50,963 nucleotides of DNA from CAYJHC01 sp964369805 (lineage in GTDB: Bacteria > Bacillota > Clostridia > Peptostreptococcales > Anaerovoracaceae). The notes under the pieces are model-generated. The model had not been told where the DNA came from, did not search any database, and saw only the letters and a program-made list of their open reading frames with translations. The stretch covers positions 1 to 50,963 of the forward strand of contig CAYJFM010000013.1 in assembly GCA_964369805.1 (NCBI GenBank). Direction: 5' to 3'. Of the stretch, positions 1 to 7,517 are shown piece by piece. Position 1 is the stretch's first letter. Every line of letters starts with the position of its first letter. The translations under genes were made by a program, and so were the position numbers.

Positions 1-860
1 TCGGTTGTTAGGTCTGGGTCTGAGCCTTTGCTAAGGGTTACAGTGTATGTATCTTCTGACTTATGGACAACTGTTCCACTAACTTCTGTAGTAGGGCTCA
101 TAGCTGCAAGCAAATCATCTACATAGTCTTGCACCGCTTTAGTTTTGTCCACTTGTGTTTGTTTGCTATATGCTACATCTACTTCTCCATCAACAACTGC
201 AGCTTTTGCCCTAGCTACTGCCTCGGCATCTGTTTCCGCAAGTACATTAAATGTCATATCAATACTTGTTGTGTCTTTTGCTGAGCCTTTGCTTAGTTCT
301 ACAGAGTAAGTATTTCCTGAAGTAAATGTAACATCCGTTAAAACTCCATATTTTCCAACAATATTATCTACATAGGCTTGAACCGCAGCTGTTTTGTCAT
401 TTTGAGTTTGTTTGCTATAAGCTAAGTCTACTTCTCCATCAACAACTAAAACTTTAACCCTAGCTAGCTGTTCAGCATCAGTTTCAGGAAGAACATTGAA
501 TCTCATGTAAATGGAAATTGCACCAGCTTCATCACCTTTACTAAATGCCACAGTGTATGCTTCACTATCGCCAAAAGATGAGCCGGTAAAACTAACATTT
601 GCAGTAACTCCTGTTGTAGGGCTTATCCCTGATAGGATATTATCTACATACGCTTGAACCGCTGCTTCTTTATCAGTATCACTTTGTTTGCTGAAAGCTA
701 TATCTACGCTGCCGCCAACTATTGAATCCCGTGCTCTACTAATAGCTTCAGCATCAGTCTCAGTGGCTGCATGCCCTTCGAAGATTGACATAGGCACAAT
801 GCTCATTACCATAAGTGCCACAAGCATTATAGATAATATTTTTTTACTCATTTTTTTCAT
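1..860 (-). CDS. Secreted tandem-module protein, 3' end cut by window
   Basis: The frame runs from an ATG at 860 off the left edge (286 codons visible), so the C-terminus is missing. Residues 1-31 form a signal peptide: a KK-rich start, a hydrophobic stretch rich in Met, Leu and Val, and a likely cleavage after GHA. The rest is a tandem array of modules of about 83-92 residues. Each begins ETDAE, continues with a helix-like stretch ending in a D-x-AYSKQ segment, then a DK..AVQAYVD segment, and ends in a beta-like stretch with LSKG and T-x-I-x-MTFNVL. Two modules are complete and a third is nearly so. I do not recognise the family. Placement outside the membrane follows from the signal peptide; a surface or adhesive role is only a guess from the repeats. 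A purine-rich site (GAGGGGAAG) precedes the start. Confidence 0.85.
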   Translation of the reverse strand, partial: MKKMSKKILSIMLVALMVMSIVPMSIFEGHAATETDAEAISRARDSIVGGSVDIAFSKQSDTDKEAAVQAYVDNILSGISPTTGVTANVSFTGSSFGDSEAYTVAFSKGDEAGAISIYMRFNVLPETDAEQLARVKVLVVDGEVDLAYSKQTQNDKTAAVQAYVDNIVGKYGVLTDVTFTSGNTYSVELSKGSAKDTTSIDMTFNVLAETDAEAVARAKAAVVDGEVDVAYSKQTQVDKTKAVQDYVDDLLAAMSPTTEVSGTVVHKSEDTYTVTLSKGSDPDLTT

Positions 861-1426
861 AAACTTCCCCTCTTCCCAGTATACAATTAACTGCTAGATA
901 TATGTATATTTTAATTAATCCATAATAAAATGACAACGTTATTCTTGTCTGTAGACATTCATAAAGTTCAGTCATTTCATTATCATAGTCACTTTATATT
1001 CAATGTGAACTTTTGTGTATTTTCTCATTGTCCATCCCATATTATAACACTTCCCCTACTTTGATTTCAATAGGTTTACCAGATGTTTTACAAGAGGTTT
1101 ACCGTTACCTTTTTCGGTATACATTTTAATTCAAAAGATAAGTTTTCCTCCTTCAATCTTGCTACAACCTACTGGCCCACAATCAACCAACCCCACCTTT
1201 CAAATATCACAATTATTTGATATAATTAAGTATTACTATAGCGAAGACGCAGTAACGATGGCTATAGNNNNNNNNNNNNNNNNNNNNNNNNNNNNNNNNN
1301 NNNNNNNNNNNNNNNNNNNNNNNNNNNNNNNNNNNNNNNNNNNNNNNNNNNNNNNNNNNNNNNNNNNAGCGAAGACGCAGTAACGATGGCTATAGTGAAA
1401 AAGACAAGCAAGGAGATTAATAAGAT
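861..1426. other. Intergenic region with an assembly gap
   Basis: No gene is supported here. The left half is AT-rich upstream DNA for the minus-strand secreted protein. The right half precedes the plus-strand DUF2148 gene and includes a weak promoter-like pair (TTTCAA, 17 bp, TATAAT near 1195-1223). The rest is described under the gap and its flanking repeat. Open frames that read through the N run are artefacts. Confidence 0.6.
1240..1395. repeat. 28-bp direct repeat bracketing a 100-N gap
   Basis: The 28 bases at 1240-1267 are repeated exactly at 1368-1395, and the space between them is exactly 100 Ns (1268-1367), the usual placeholder for a gap of unknown size. The left copy lies inside an inverted repeat: CTATAGC at 1236-1242 pairs with GCTATAG at 1261-1267. 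Either two contig ends overlap by 28 bases and nothing is missing, or a tandem repeat was not resolved. Confidence 0.9.
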
Positions 1427-1987
1427 ATGAAAATAACATCAACCCAAGCAGAATTAAATACAATAATGGCTGCTGCAAACAACATGGCTGCTGCTGCCCG
1501 TACGGCACCAAAAACTTGTGGTGAGGACTCTTTAGAGGTTATTATTCTTACTGGAGATGATAAAGATGAACTTTGTGAAGCTATGTATACTTTTGCTAAG
1601 GAGCGTAGTATGGATTTTGTTGTACAGGATGCCAATAATATCAAGGAATGTCCTTGTATTGTTCTGATTGGTATTAGGCGAGAATATATTGGCCTTGCTA
1701 ATTGCGGCTTATGTGGATTTGAAAATTGTGGCGTTTGCGCTAAGTCTGGTGCTACATGCTCTTTTAAAATTGTAGATCTTGGTATCGCAGTTGGCTCGGC
1801 AGCAGGTATTGCTGCCGACCAGCGCATTGACAATCGTGTTATGTACAGCGCTGGCGCTGCTGCTGTCGCCATGGGGCTTTTCTCTGACAGCGTGGCCAAT
1901 TGCTACGGAATACCTTTGTCTGCCACTTGCAAGAATCCCTTCTTTGATAGGGCAGAGCAGCTTGGAGAAATTATTACTGCTAGATAG
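1427..1987 (+). CDS. DUF2148 ferredoxin-domain protein
   Basis: 186 residues with the layout of DUF2148 proteins, described as containing a ferredoxin domain. The N-terminal half is an alpha/beta region. The middle (about residues 85-110) is Cys-rich: CGLCGFENCGVC followed by a further Cys in GATCSFK, suited to bind an Fe-S cluster. Next come IVDLGIAVGSAAG and AADQRIDNRVMYSAG, which are the family signature. A Cys near residue 65 (ECPCIV) may also be a ligand. No enzymatic reaction is established for the family; a redox role in the anaerobic cytoplasm is inference. AAGGAG lies about 10 bases before the ATG. The SanA-like gene starts 32 bp downstream and may be co-transcribed. Confidence 0.8.
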   Translation: MKITSTQAELNTIMAAANNMAAAARTAPKTCGEDSLEVIILTGDDKDELCEAMYTFAKERSMDFVVQDANNIKECPCIVLIGIRREYIGLANCGLCGFENCGVCAKSGATCSFKIVDLGIAVGSAAGIAADQRIDNRVMYSAGAAAVAMGLFSDSVANCYGIPLSATCKNPFFDRAEQLGEIITAR

Positions 1988-2019
1988 AATTCTACTTACA
2001 GATTATTGAAAGGACTTTA

Positions 2020-2712
2020 ATGTTTAAATTACTTAGAAATATAATTGCTATAATATTGCTAGGAATTATTTCTTTTATTGGAATCAATGGTTACGTGATA
2101 TATACTGGGAATAGCCATATTGCAGCTGTGTCTGATACGACTGATAGCTCTGTTTCATCCAAAGAGTTAGATGAACTTCAATCTCTTGAAGCTGAAGCTA
2201 TTTTAGTATTAGGTGCTGGCCTCAACGGCTATGGGGGTCCGTCTCCTATTTTGCAAGAGAGGCTTGACCTTGGAATTTACTTGTATAAACAGGGGGCAGG
2301 TAAAAAGCTTTTACTCTCTGGCGATAACGGCACTGTCACATATAACGAAGTTATTGTTATGCATAACTATGTTGTTGATGCTGGCATTCCAGAAGAAGAT
2401 ATTTTTGTTGATCATGCAGGATTTTCTACATATGAGTCTGTGTATCGGGCAAAGGAAGTTTTTCAAGTTGAGCGCATGATAGTGGTTACTCAAAAATATC
2501 ACATGTATAGGGCTCTTTACATTGCTGATAAACTTGGTGTAGAAGCTCTTGGAGCTTGCTCAAACCAACAGTCTACTGGGAACGATGTTGATGCTCAATT
2601 ACGTGAGTCTTTTGCACGGATAAAAGATTTTGCTTATTCCTTATTCAAGCCTGAACCAACTTTTCTCGGAGATCCTTTTCCCATAGAAGGTAGCGGTCTT
2701 GAGACTCATTAA
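2020..2712 (+). CDS. SanA/YdcF-like (DUF218) membrane-anchored protein
   Basis: 230 residues. Residues 5-28 form one hydrophobic segment (LLRNIIAIILLGIISFIGINGYVIY) that would anchor the protein, with the rest outside or at the membrane face. The DUF218 core begins at about residue 60 with AILVLGAGL and continues with RLDLGIYLYKQG, KLLLSGDNG, FSTYESVYRAKEVF and IVVTQKYHMYRAL. These match the conserved blocks of SanA, YdcF and ElyC proteins, which affect envelope integrity in other bacteria. The substrate is unknown; one N-terminal membrane segment makes SanA the closer model. It lies between the DUF2148 gene and a cation transporter on the same strand with short gaps. Confidence 0.8.
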   Translation: MFKLLRNIIAIILLGIISFIGINGYVIYTGNSHIAAVSDTTDSSVSSKELDELQSLEAEAILVLGAGLNGYGGPSPILQERLDLGIYLYKQGAGKKLLLSGDNGTVTYNEVIVMHNYVVDAGIPEEDIFVDHAGFSTYESVYRAKEVFQVERMIVVTQKYHMYRALYIADKLGVEALGACSNQQSTGNDVDAQLRESFARIKDFAYSLFKPEPTFLGDPFPIEGSGLETH

Positions 2713-2766
2713 ATTTAATTAATAAGCTTACCTTTAGAAGGGTTTCATCAATCGAAAGGGCTATAA

Positions 2767-3933
2767 ATGACTAACATACTAATTAAACTTTTTTTAAGAA
2801 AACATACAGACTTAGAATCCCAAGAGGCTCGTGCTGCTTATGGTAAATTCGCTGGTATTGTAGGAATTTTCACCAATCTCCTCCTTGCTGCGGTTAAAGC
2901 ATTAATCGGTATTTTATCAGGAAGTATAGCTGTAATTGCTGATGCTTTTAACAATCTCTCCGATGTTTCTGCTTCTGCAATAACACTGATTGGCTTTAAG
3001 CTGTCTTCCGCGCCAGAGGATAAAGAGCATCCTTATGGCCATGCTAGAATTGAATACCTGGCAGGTATATTAATTTCCGTATTTATTATCGTGTTAGGAG
3101 TTTTTCTGTTTGTAACTTCTCTTCAAAAAGCACTAAATCCAACTACGATGGAATTTTCATATGTGTCTCTCATCATTTTAGTTGTTGCCTGCTTTGCAAA
3201 GCTATGGCAGATGTTATTCTATAAAAAAATCAGCAAACTGATTAATTCGGTTACACTTATGGCAACGGCTACTGATAGCCGAAATGATGTAATTGCCACC
3301 TTTGCAGTGCTTCTAAGCACTATTATTTGGAAATTCTTTGGGGTTAATCTCGATGGTATTTTTGGTGTCTTTGTTGCCTTATTTATAGTGTGGTCAGGTA
3401 TAAGTTTAATCCGGGAAACTTCTAGTCCTTTGCTTGGAGAAGCTCCTTCAGAAGAAACTGTTGCTTCAATAATAAAGATAACGAAGGAATACCCTGACGT
3501 CCTTGGAATTCATGATTTAATGGTTCATAACTACGGCCCTGGCAAAATTTTCGCTTCCATTCACATTGAAGTTGATGGTGATAAAGATATTTATGAAACA
3601 CACGATACTGTTGATTTAATTGAGCAGCGCATAAAAAATGAACTGCACATCAACTGTACAGCCCATCTGGACCCAATAAAGATAAAAGACCCTCTAAGGG
3701 AACCCTTGGTAAAGCTTATGGAAAGCACCTTGCTACCCATAAATGGTATCATGGATATTCATGACCTAAGAATCGTCCCAGGAACTACCCACACAAAAGT
3801 AATCTTGGAAGCTACCAAGACTTCAAATTGCGAAATGACAGATTTAGAAATCACTCTCACTGCAAAGTTGGCCCTTGCTCAAGCATACCCAAATTTTGAT
3901 TTGGTTATCACCTTTGATAAAGGATACATCTAA
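2767..3933 (+). CDS. Cation diffusion facilitator family transporter
   Basis: 388 residues, a normal length for a Gram-positive CDF protein with an extended C-terminus. The N-terminal half has six predicted membrane helices. Metal-site residues typical of the family are visible: DAFNNLSDV in helix 2 (about residue 60), HPYGHARIEYL just after it, and a second acidic patch TDSRNDV in helix 5 (about residue 168). The soluble domain after about residue 215 contains VLGIHDLMVHNYGPGKIFASIHIEVD and a second, partly similar block near 310 (INGIMDIHDLRIVPG). CDF proteins export divalent metals (Zn, Fe, Mn, Co) in exchange for protons; which metal cannot be told from sequence. Confidence 0.92.
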   Translation: MTNILIKLFLRKHTDLESQEARAAYGKFAGIVGIFTNLLLAAVKALIGILSGSIAVIADAFNNLSDVSASAITLIGFKLSSAPEDKEHPYGHARIEYLAGILISVFIIVLGVFLFVTSLQKALNPTTMEFSYVSLIILVVACFAKLWQMLFYKKISKLINSVTLMATATDSRNDVIATFAVLLSTIIWKFFGVNLDGIFGVFVALFIVWSGISLIRETSSPLLGEAPSEETVASIIKITKEYPDVLGIHDLMVHNYGPGKIFASIHIEVDGDKDIYETHDTVDLIEQRIKNELHINCTAHLDPIKIKDPLREPLVKLMESTLLPINGIMDIHDLRIVPGTTHTKVILEATKTSNCEMTDLEITLTAKLALAQAYPNFDLVITFDKGYI

Positions 3934-4000
3934 AGACCTATGGCAACAATACCCAAACTGTTTTGTGCTCTAAATCCTTAGCCCTTTTATTTTAAACCGT

Positions 4001-4555
4001 CTAGACTTTATTTCTTATACCTGCAGATCCCACAGGGACTTTTCCATCAATAGCTCTAATTACTGCCTCTACCTTATCATTGTCAAACCAACCGCAAAGT
4101 TCAATGAAATCTATTCCTTCAACTACCATTTTTTTCGCAGCCTCGCAAGCTTCATCTATGTCCCTAATAAAAGCTATCCTGCCTTTACAACCTTCGCATT
4201 CCAGCTTTTCCATTTGCAACTTCTCTATCCCGCTATGTAAAAAAATCATTCCATAGTATAGTAATGACTCTGCGCTTTCCAGCTTTTCCATTTCTTTTGG
4301 GAAGTACTTTGCTTCTGCAAAAGCTATTTCATCACCAAAAGTTTTTCTGTATTTAATCATATCTTCTTCTGTAAATGCACTGCAGAACTCAAAATCATCT
4401 ATTTGGAATTTATCTATTAATAATTTAATCACAGCCTCTCCCTGCTCGGGCCCTTTAATCCCTACTATCTTCTGTGTTATTTCTCCAACCTCTGATGAGA
4501 CCATAAATTCTAATCCCACTTCTGTCTCTGTTTCAAATATAAATGCGTATTTCAT
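4001..4555 (-). CDS. DUF6506-like protein
   Basis: 184 residues, cytoplasmic, with no signal or membrane segment. The ends resemble DUF6506 proteins: MKYAFIF at the start, and near the C-terminus EACEAAKKMVVEGIDFIELCGWF followed by KVPVGSAGI. Those proteins are usually only about 100 residues; here about 80 extra residues are inserted between two similar-looking halves. The insertion contains CEGCKG (residues 118-123), which with nearby Cys could bind metal. The function is unknown. It is convergent with the CDF transporter and lies downstream of the GlmL-type gene, separated by 357 bp and a terminator. Confidence 0.6.
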   Translation of the reverse strand: MKYAFIFETETEVGLEFMVSSEVGEITQKIVGIKGPEQGEAVIKLLIDKFQIDDFEFCSAFTEEDMIKYRKTFGDEIAFAEAKYFPKEMEKLESAESLLYYGMIFLHSGIEKLQMEKLECEGCKGRIAFIRDIDEACEAAKKMVVEGIDFIELCGWFDNDKVEAVIRAIDGKVPVGSAGIRNKV

Positions 4556-4912
4556 CCTATCCTCCCTCTTTCCTATGTTGTATTATGTGTATTTTATCAT
4601 GTAATCTATATATGTGCTATGACTTAGTTGTTTACTACTTTGTTTATTTTATAGTTAACCTTCTACTATTTCAACAACGAAAAAATCTAGCAACTTGGCT
4701 AGATTTAATCGGCTATTATTTTTACTAAGAGGTAGGTAACTTAGAATCTCTTCTAATGTTTTACCTGTACTTAGTATATCCTTCTATTGTGATATCCATA
4801 TGATAATCATATAAACTTTATGTGAATTCTCTATTTTTTTTATTCTTTTATTTGTTTTTTTATGTTAATTTACAATATTCTTGGTCTAATGAGTAAATTT
4901 ACACTTTCAGCA
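4556..4912. other. Intergenic region, AT-rich
   Basis: Very AT-rich space between the DUF6506-like gene and the GlmL-type gene. The only clear structure is the minus-strand hairpin at 4683-4706, listed separately. I see no supported gene or other RNA. Confidence 0.5.
4677..4706 (-). terminator. Rho-independent terminator downstream of the GlmL-type gene
   Basis: On the minus strand a 9-bp perfect stem (AAATCTAGC with GCTAGATTT, loop of six) runs directly into a T-rich tract. It lies about 210 bp after the GlmL-type stop codon. Confidence 0.6.
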
Positions 4913-6421
4913 TTATACGTCATACCCCATTTTTTTGCATTCTTCTTCGTGGGCAATTCTAGCTTTTTCCTTTTCTTGTCTTTCTTCCTCCAAAATTTCT
5001 AGTTCTTTTTTGTACCCAGACTCTTCCTCCTCTGTTCTTTCAGGGAATTTGAAGTTAAGACTTTTTTCTAAAAGCTTAATTGCGCCCGCTTTGTATTTCT
5101 TTGACAGTACTCCTAGAGATGCCATAATATAATCATTATCTACTAATATTTCAGTACCATCTGGAGGCGATAATAGTAGTCCACCGTTGTTATGTCTTCC
5201 TATCTCTTTCATTATTGCTAATCTGTTCGGTAGTCTTGTTAGAGCTCCTCCAGTTCCTATTATGTACTTTACCTGTGTTAGGTCTTTACCCTCTGCGAGA
5301 GTAGTCCTACCTGAAGGTCCATAAACATATCTAATGGATCCTGCATGTCTCTCCACCGCTCTTAGCACAGCCTCTTTTGTAAGAATCTCTACAAATTTTA
5401 TTTCTTCTTCATTTTTTGGTATCGCAAAATATGACTCATATACTTTTTCAAAGTCTATTCCCTGTTTAGCTAATTCCTTTTCTAGATTTTCTTTTCCGTA
5501 TGACTCAATTACCTTGTCTCTATTTACAAATACCCCAAGATCTCCTTCTACAGTTCTCTTAGCCTTTGGCTCTGGACTAATTAAAAGCCTTGCGATTTGC
5601 TCTGAATCTTCTGTAACTGAATGTAGGTCAGTAGTTGCTCCACCAACATCTAATACAATTAAGTTTCCAAGGCATTCGTTAAGAAGCTTAGAGCATTCCA
5701 TAACTGCCCCTGGTGTAGGCACTATAGGTCCATTTACTAGGTCTCTAACATGTTCCATTCCTGGTGCGTGAATAATGTGCTCTTCGAAGGCATCTTGAAT
5801 TACCTTTCTACAAGGCTCTACATTTAGGTCATCTATCTTTGGATATACATTCTCTACTATGTAAAGTTTTATCCCTGCGTCTTCAAAAATTAGCTTTATT
5901 TCATCTTGGTTTTCTACATTCCCTGCGTAAATTAAAGGGACTTTTATATTCATTCCCTTCAGCAGTTCGGCGTTGTATATGGCTGTATCTCTCTCCCCAA
6001 AGTCTACGCCGCCTGCAAGCAGTATTAGGTTCGGTTTGATCTCTTCTATTTTCTTTAGGTCTGACCTTCTTAGTTTTCCTGATGTAATATAGTGAATAAT
6101 TCCACCAGCACCCAGTGCTGCTTCTTTTGCCGCCTTTGCTGTCATATCGTAAACTAAACCATGGACGGTCATCTTTAGCCCTCCAGCAGCAGAGGAGGTC
6201 GCTAGCATCTCTCCATATTCAAACTTTGAGTAATCAAGTCCTTTACTTTGACATAGGTCTTCAATTGCTCCATTAAGACCAATTCGAACATCCCCTTCAA
6301 GCACACTAGTTGGAGCCTGGCCTTGCCCCCAGAACACTGGATTTTCTGTGTGTATATCAATAAAGGCATTAACAACTGTTGTTGTTGACCCTATTTCTGC
6401 TACTAATACATCAATTTTCAT
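4913..6421 (-). CDS. glmL: GlmL/MutL-type ATPase, probable B12-mutase reactivating factor
   Basis: 502 residues. It starts with an actin/Hsp70-like phosphate loop (VLVAEIGSTTTVVNAF, residues 5-20), has a second nucleotide-binding block VLDVGGATTDLHSV at about residue 255, and a late glycine motif IGTGGALTRLP. These are the marks of the glutamate mutase accessory protein GlmL (also called MutL, unrelated to mismatch repair). The last ~45 residues are charged and probably helical. In relatives a homologue sits with the ornithine aminomutase genes. Here no glutamate mutase subunit is visible and oraSE lie about 15 kb away, so its likely client is OraSE: ATP-driven exchange of damaged cobalamin. 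A strong AAGGAGG precedes the ATG. It follows the pilus operon but is separated from it by a terminator. Confidence 0.8.
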   Translation of the reverse strand: MKIDVLVAEIGSTTTVVNAFIDIHTENPVFWGQGQAPTSVLEGDVRIGLNGAIEDLCQSKGLDYSKFEYGEMLATSSAAGGLKMTVHGLVYDMTAKAAKEAALGAGGIIHYITSGKLRRSDLKKIEEIKPNLILLAGGVDFGERDTAIYNAELLKGMNIKVPLIYAGNVENQDEIKLIFEDAGIKLYIVENVYPKIDDLNVEPCRKVIQDAFEEHIIHAPGMEHVRDLVNGPIVPTPGAVMECSKLLNECLGNLIVLDVGGATTDLHSVTEDSEQIARLLISPEPKAKRTVEGDLGVFVNRDKVIESYGKENLEKELAKQGIDFEKVYESYFAIPKNEEEIKFVEILTKEAVLRAVERHAGSIRYVYGPSGRTTLAEGKDLTQVKYIIGTGGALTRLPNRLAIMKEIGRHNNGGLLLSPPDGTEILVDNDYIMASLGVLSKKYKAGAIKLLEKSLNFKFPERTEEEESGYKKELEILEEERQEKEKARIAHEEECKKMGYDV

Positions 6422-6469
6422 TTATTTCCTCCTTCTGCTTATATACAGGTTTCAATTAATATTCTATCA

Positions 6470-6513
6470 TATTTAAAAGGAACATCCAAATTATTTACTC
6501 TGAATGTTCCTTT
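6470..6513 (-). terminator. Terminator of the pilus operon
   Basis: Stem AAAGGAACAT (6477-6486) with ATGTTCCTTT (6504-6513), followed on the minus strand by TTTTAAAT. It lies between the last minor prepilin and the GlmL-type gene, so those are probably separate transcription units. Confidence 0.7.
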
Positions 6514-6541
6514 ATATTTTCAAATTTATATTTCTATTTTC

Positions 6542-7102
6542 CTATTTTTTTATGTAGTGAATTACATTTGTATTTGAGCCACCAACTACAATTTTTTCAT
6601 CATTAAGAACCATGTTTTCAAGCTTGATATTAATAGTCTCTTCCTTTTCATTGCCCTTATCACTTTTTAGACTAAGGTTAAAAATTACGCTCGGCGCTGT
6701 GGTTCCTCCTATAGAAAAGATATTGCCCCCTTCAGGCTCAACGATGTGATTATCTGAGTAGAAGTAGTAGCTATATGGGAATAGCACCCCATCGGTTTTA
6801 ATTACACCCTGCTCTTCTCCTTCTCCTGTAACTATTTCAATAGTGTAGTATTCATCAGATGGGCTAACGCCTCCTATTTGAACTTCTTCTGCATACCTTA
6901 ACTCATTGGTGACATAGTCTTGCAAGCTTGCATATACTACATTTTGCATAGAAAGGTCTTCATTGGTTGTATATGTCTGTAAGGTAAATTGTGTAGCAGA
7001 AATAGCCACTACCGCTAGAATCGCAGTGATTGCAAGTCCTATCAGTACTTCTGCTAGTGTAAAACCTTTATTATTTTTTAATGCAAGTTTTCTTGAAGCC
7101 AT
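6542..7102 (-). CDS. Minor prepilin with type IV methylation motif
   Basis: 186 residues. A short basic leader ends at the cleavage site NNKG/FTLAEVLIGLAITAILAVVAISATQF (about residues 10-37), with Glu at position +5 of the mature protein. This is the site for PilD processing and Phe N-methylation. The rest is a soluble globular domain with no recognised motif. It is the last gene of the pilus operon, 28 bp after another minor prepilin, and probably belongs to the pilus tip or initiation complex. Confidence 0.85.
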   Translation of the reverse strand: MASRKLALKNNKGFTLAEVLIGLAITAILAVVAISATQFTLQTYTTNEDLSMQNVVYASLQDYVTNELRYAEEVQIGGVSPSDEYYTIEIVTGEGEEQGVIKTDGVLFPYSYYFYSDNHIVEPEGGNIFSIGGTTAPSVIFNLSLKSDKGNEKEETINIKLENMVLNDEKIVVGGSNTNVIHYIKK

Positions 7103-7130
7103 TCTACTTCTCCTTAATTATCTTTTGCTT

Positions 7131-7517
7131 TTATTCAGTGTATTTTGCTGGTGGTTCAAAGGCATATATACCTTTTCCATCCTCATCTATTGCAGGGTAT
7201 GCATACTCCCCTTTCACTTCATAGGTTGTAGCCCCATATCCCTCTAATTGAAAACTTACAGTACCTTCAACTGGTGTTATAGTACCATTTGCAATGCTGT
7301 TTTCACCTTCAATTATTGTTCTTTCAGAATCTAAACCTATCTTATACTGAACGGCTGCAAATTCAAAGCCTTTCATTCCCATAAGGAGGACTACACCTAG
7401 AAGTGCCATAGCGGCTATAGTTTCTGCCATGGTAAATCCTCTATTTCCATTCATAGTAAAGATGTTTTTTATTCTGTTTTTTATTGTCTCTGTAATCATC
7501 TTTCCTCTCCTAGTCAT
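7131..7517 (-). CDS. Small minor prepilin
   Basis: 128 residues. A basic leader of about 25 residues, longer than usual, precedes the processing site GNRG/FTMAETIAAMALLGVVLLMGMKGF, again with Glu at +5. The mature protein is only about 100 residues. Its first base coincides with the last base of the PilX-like gene stop codon, so translation is likely coupled. It is probably a pilus-initiating minor pilin. Confidence 0.82.
   Translation of the reverse strand: MTRRGKMITETIKNRIKNIFTMNGNRGFTMAETIAAMALLGVVLLMGMKGFEFAAVQYKIGLDSERTIIEGENSIANGTITPVEGTVSFQLEGYGATTYEVKGEYAYPAIDEDGKGIYAFEPPAKYTE

Noticed and set aside
1159..1511. Open frames crossing the N run on both strands
   Set aside because: They are open only because Ns translate as X; no coding signal.
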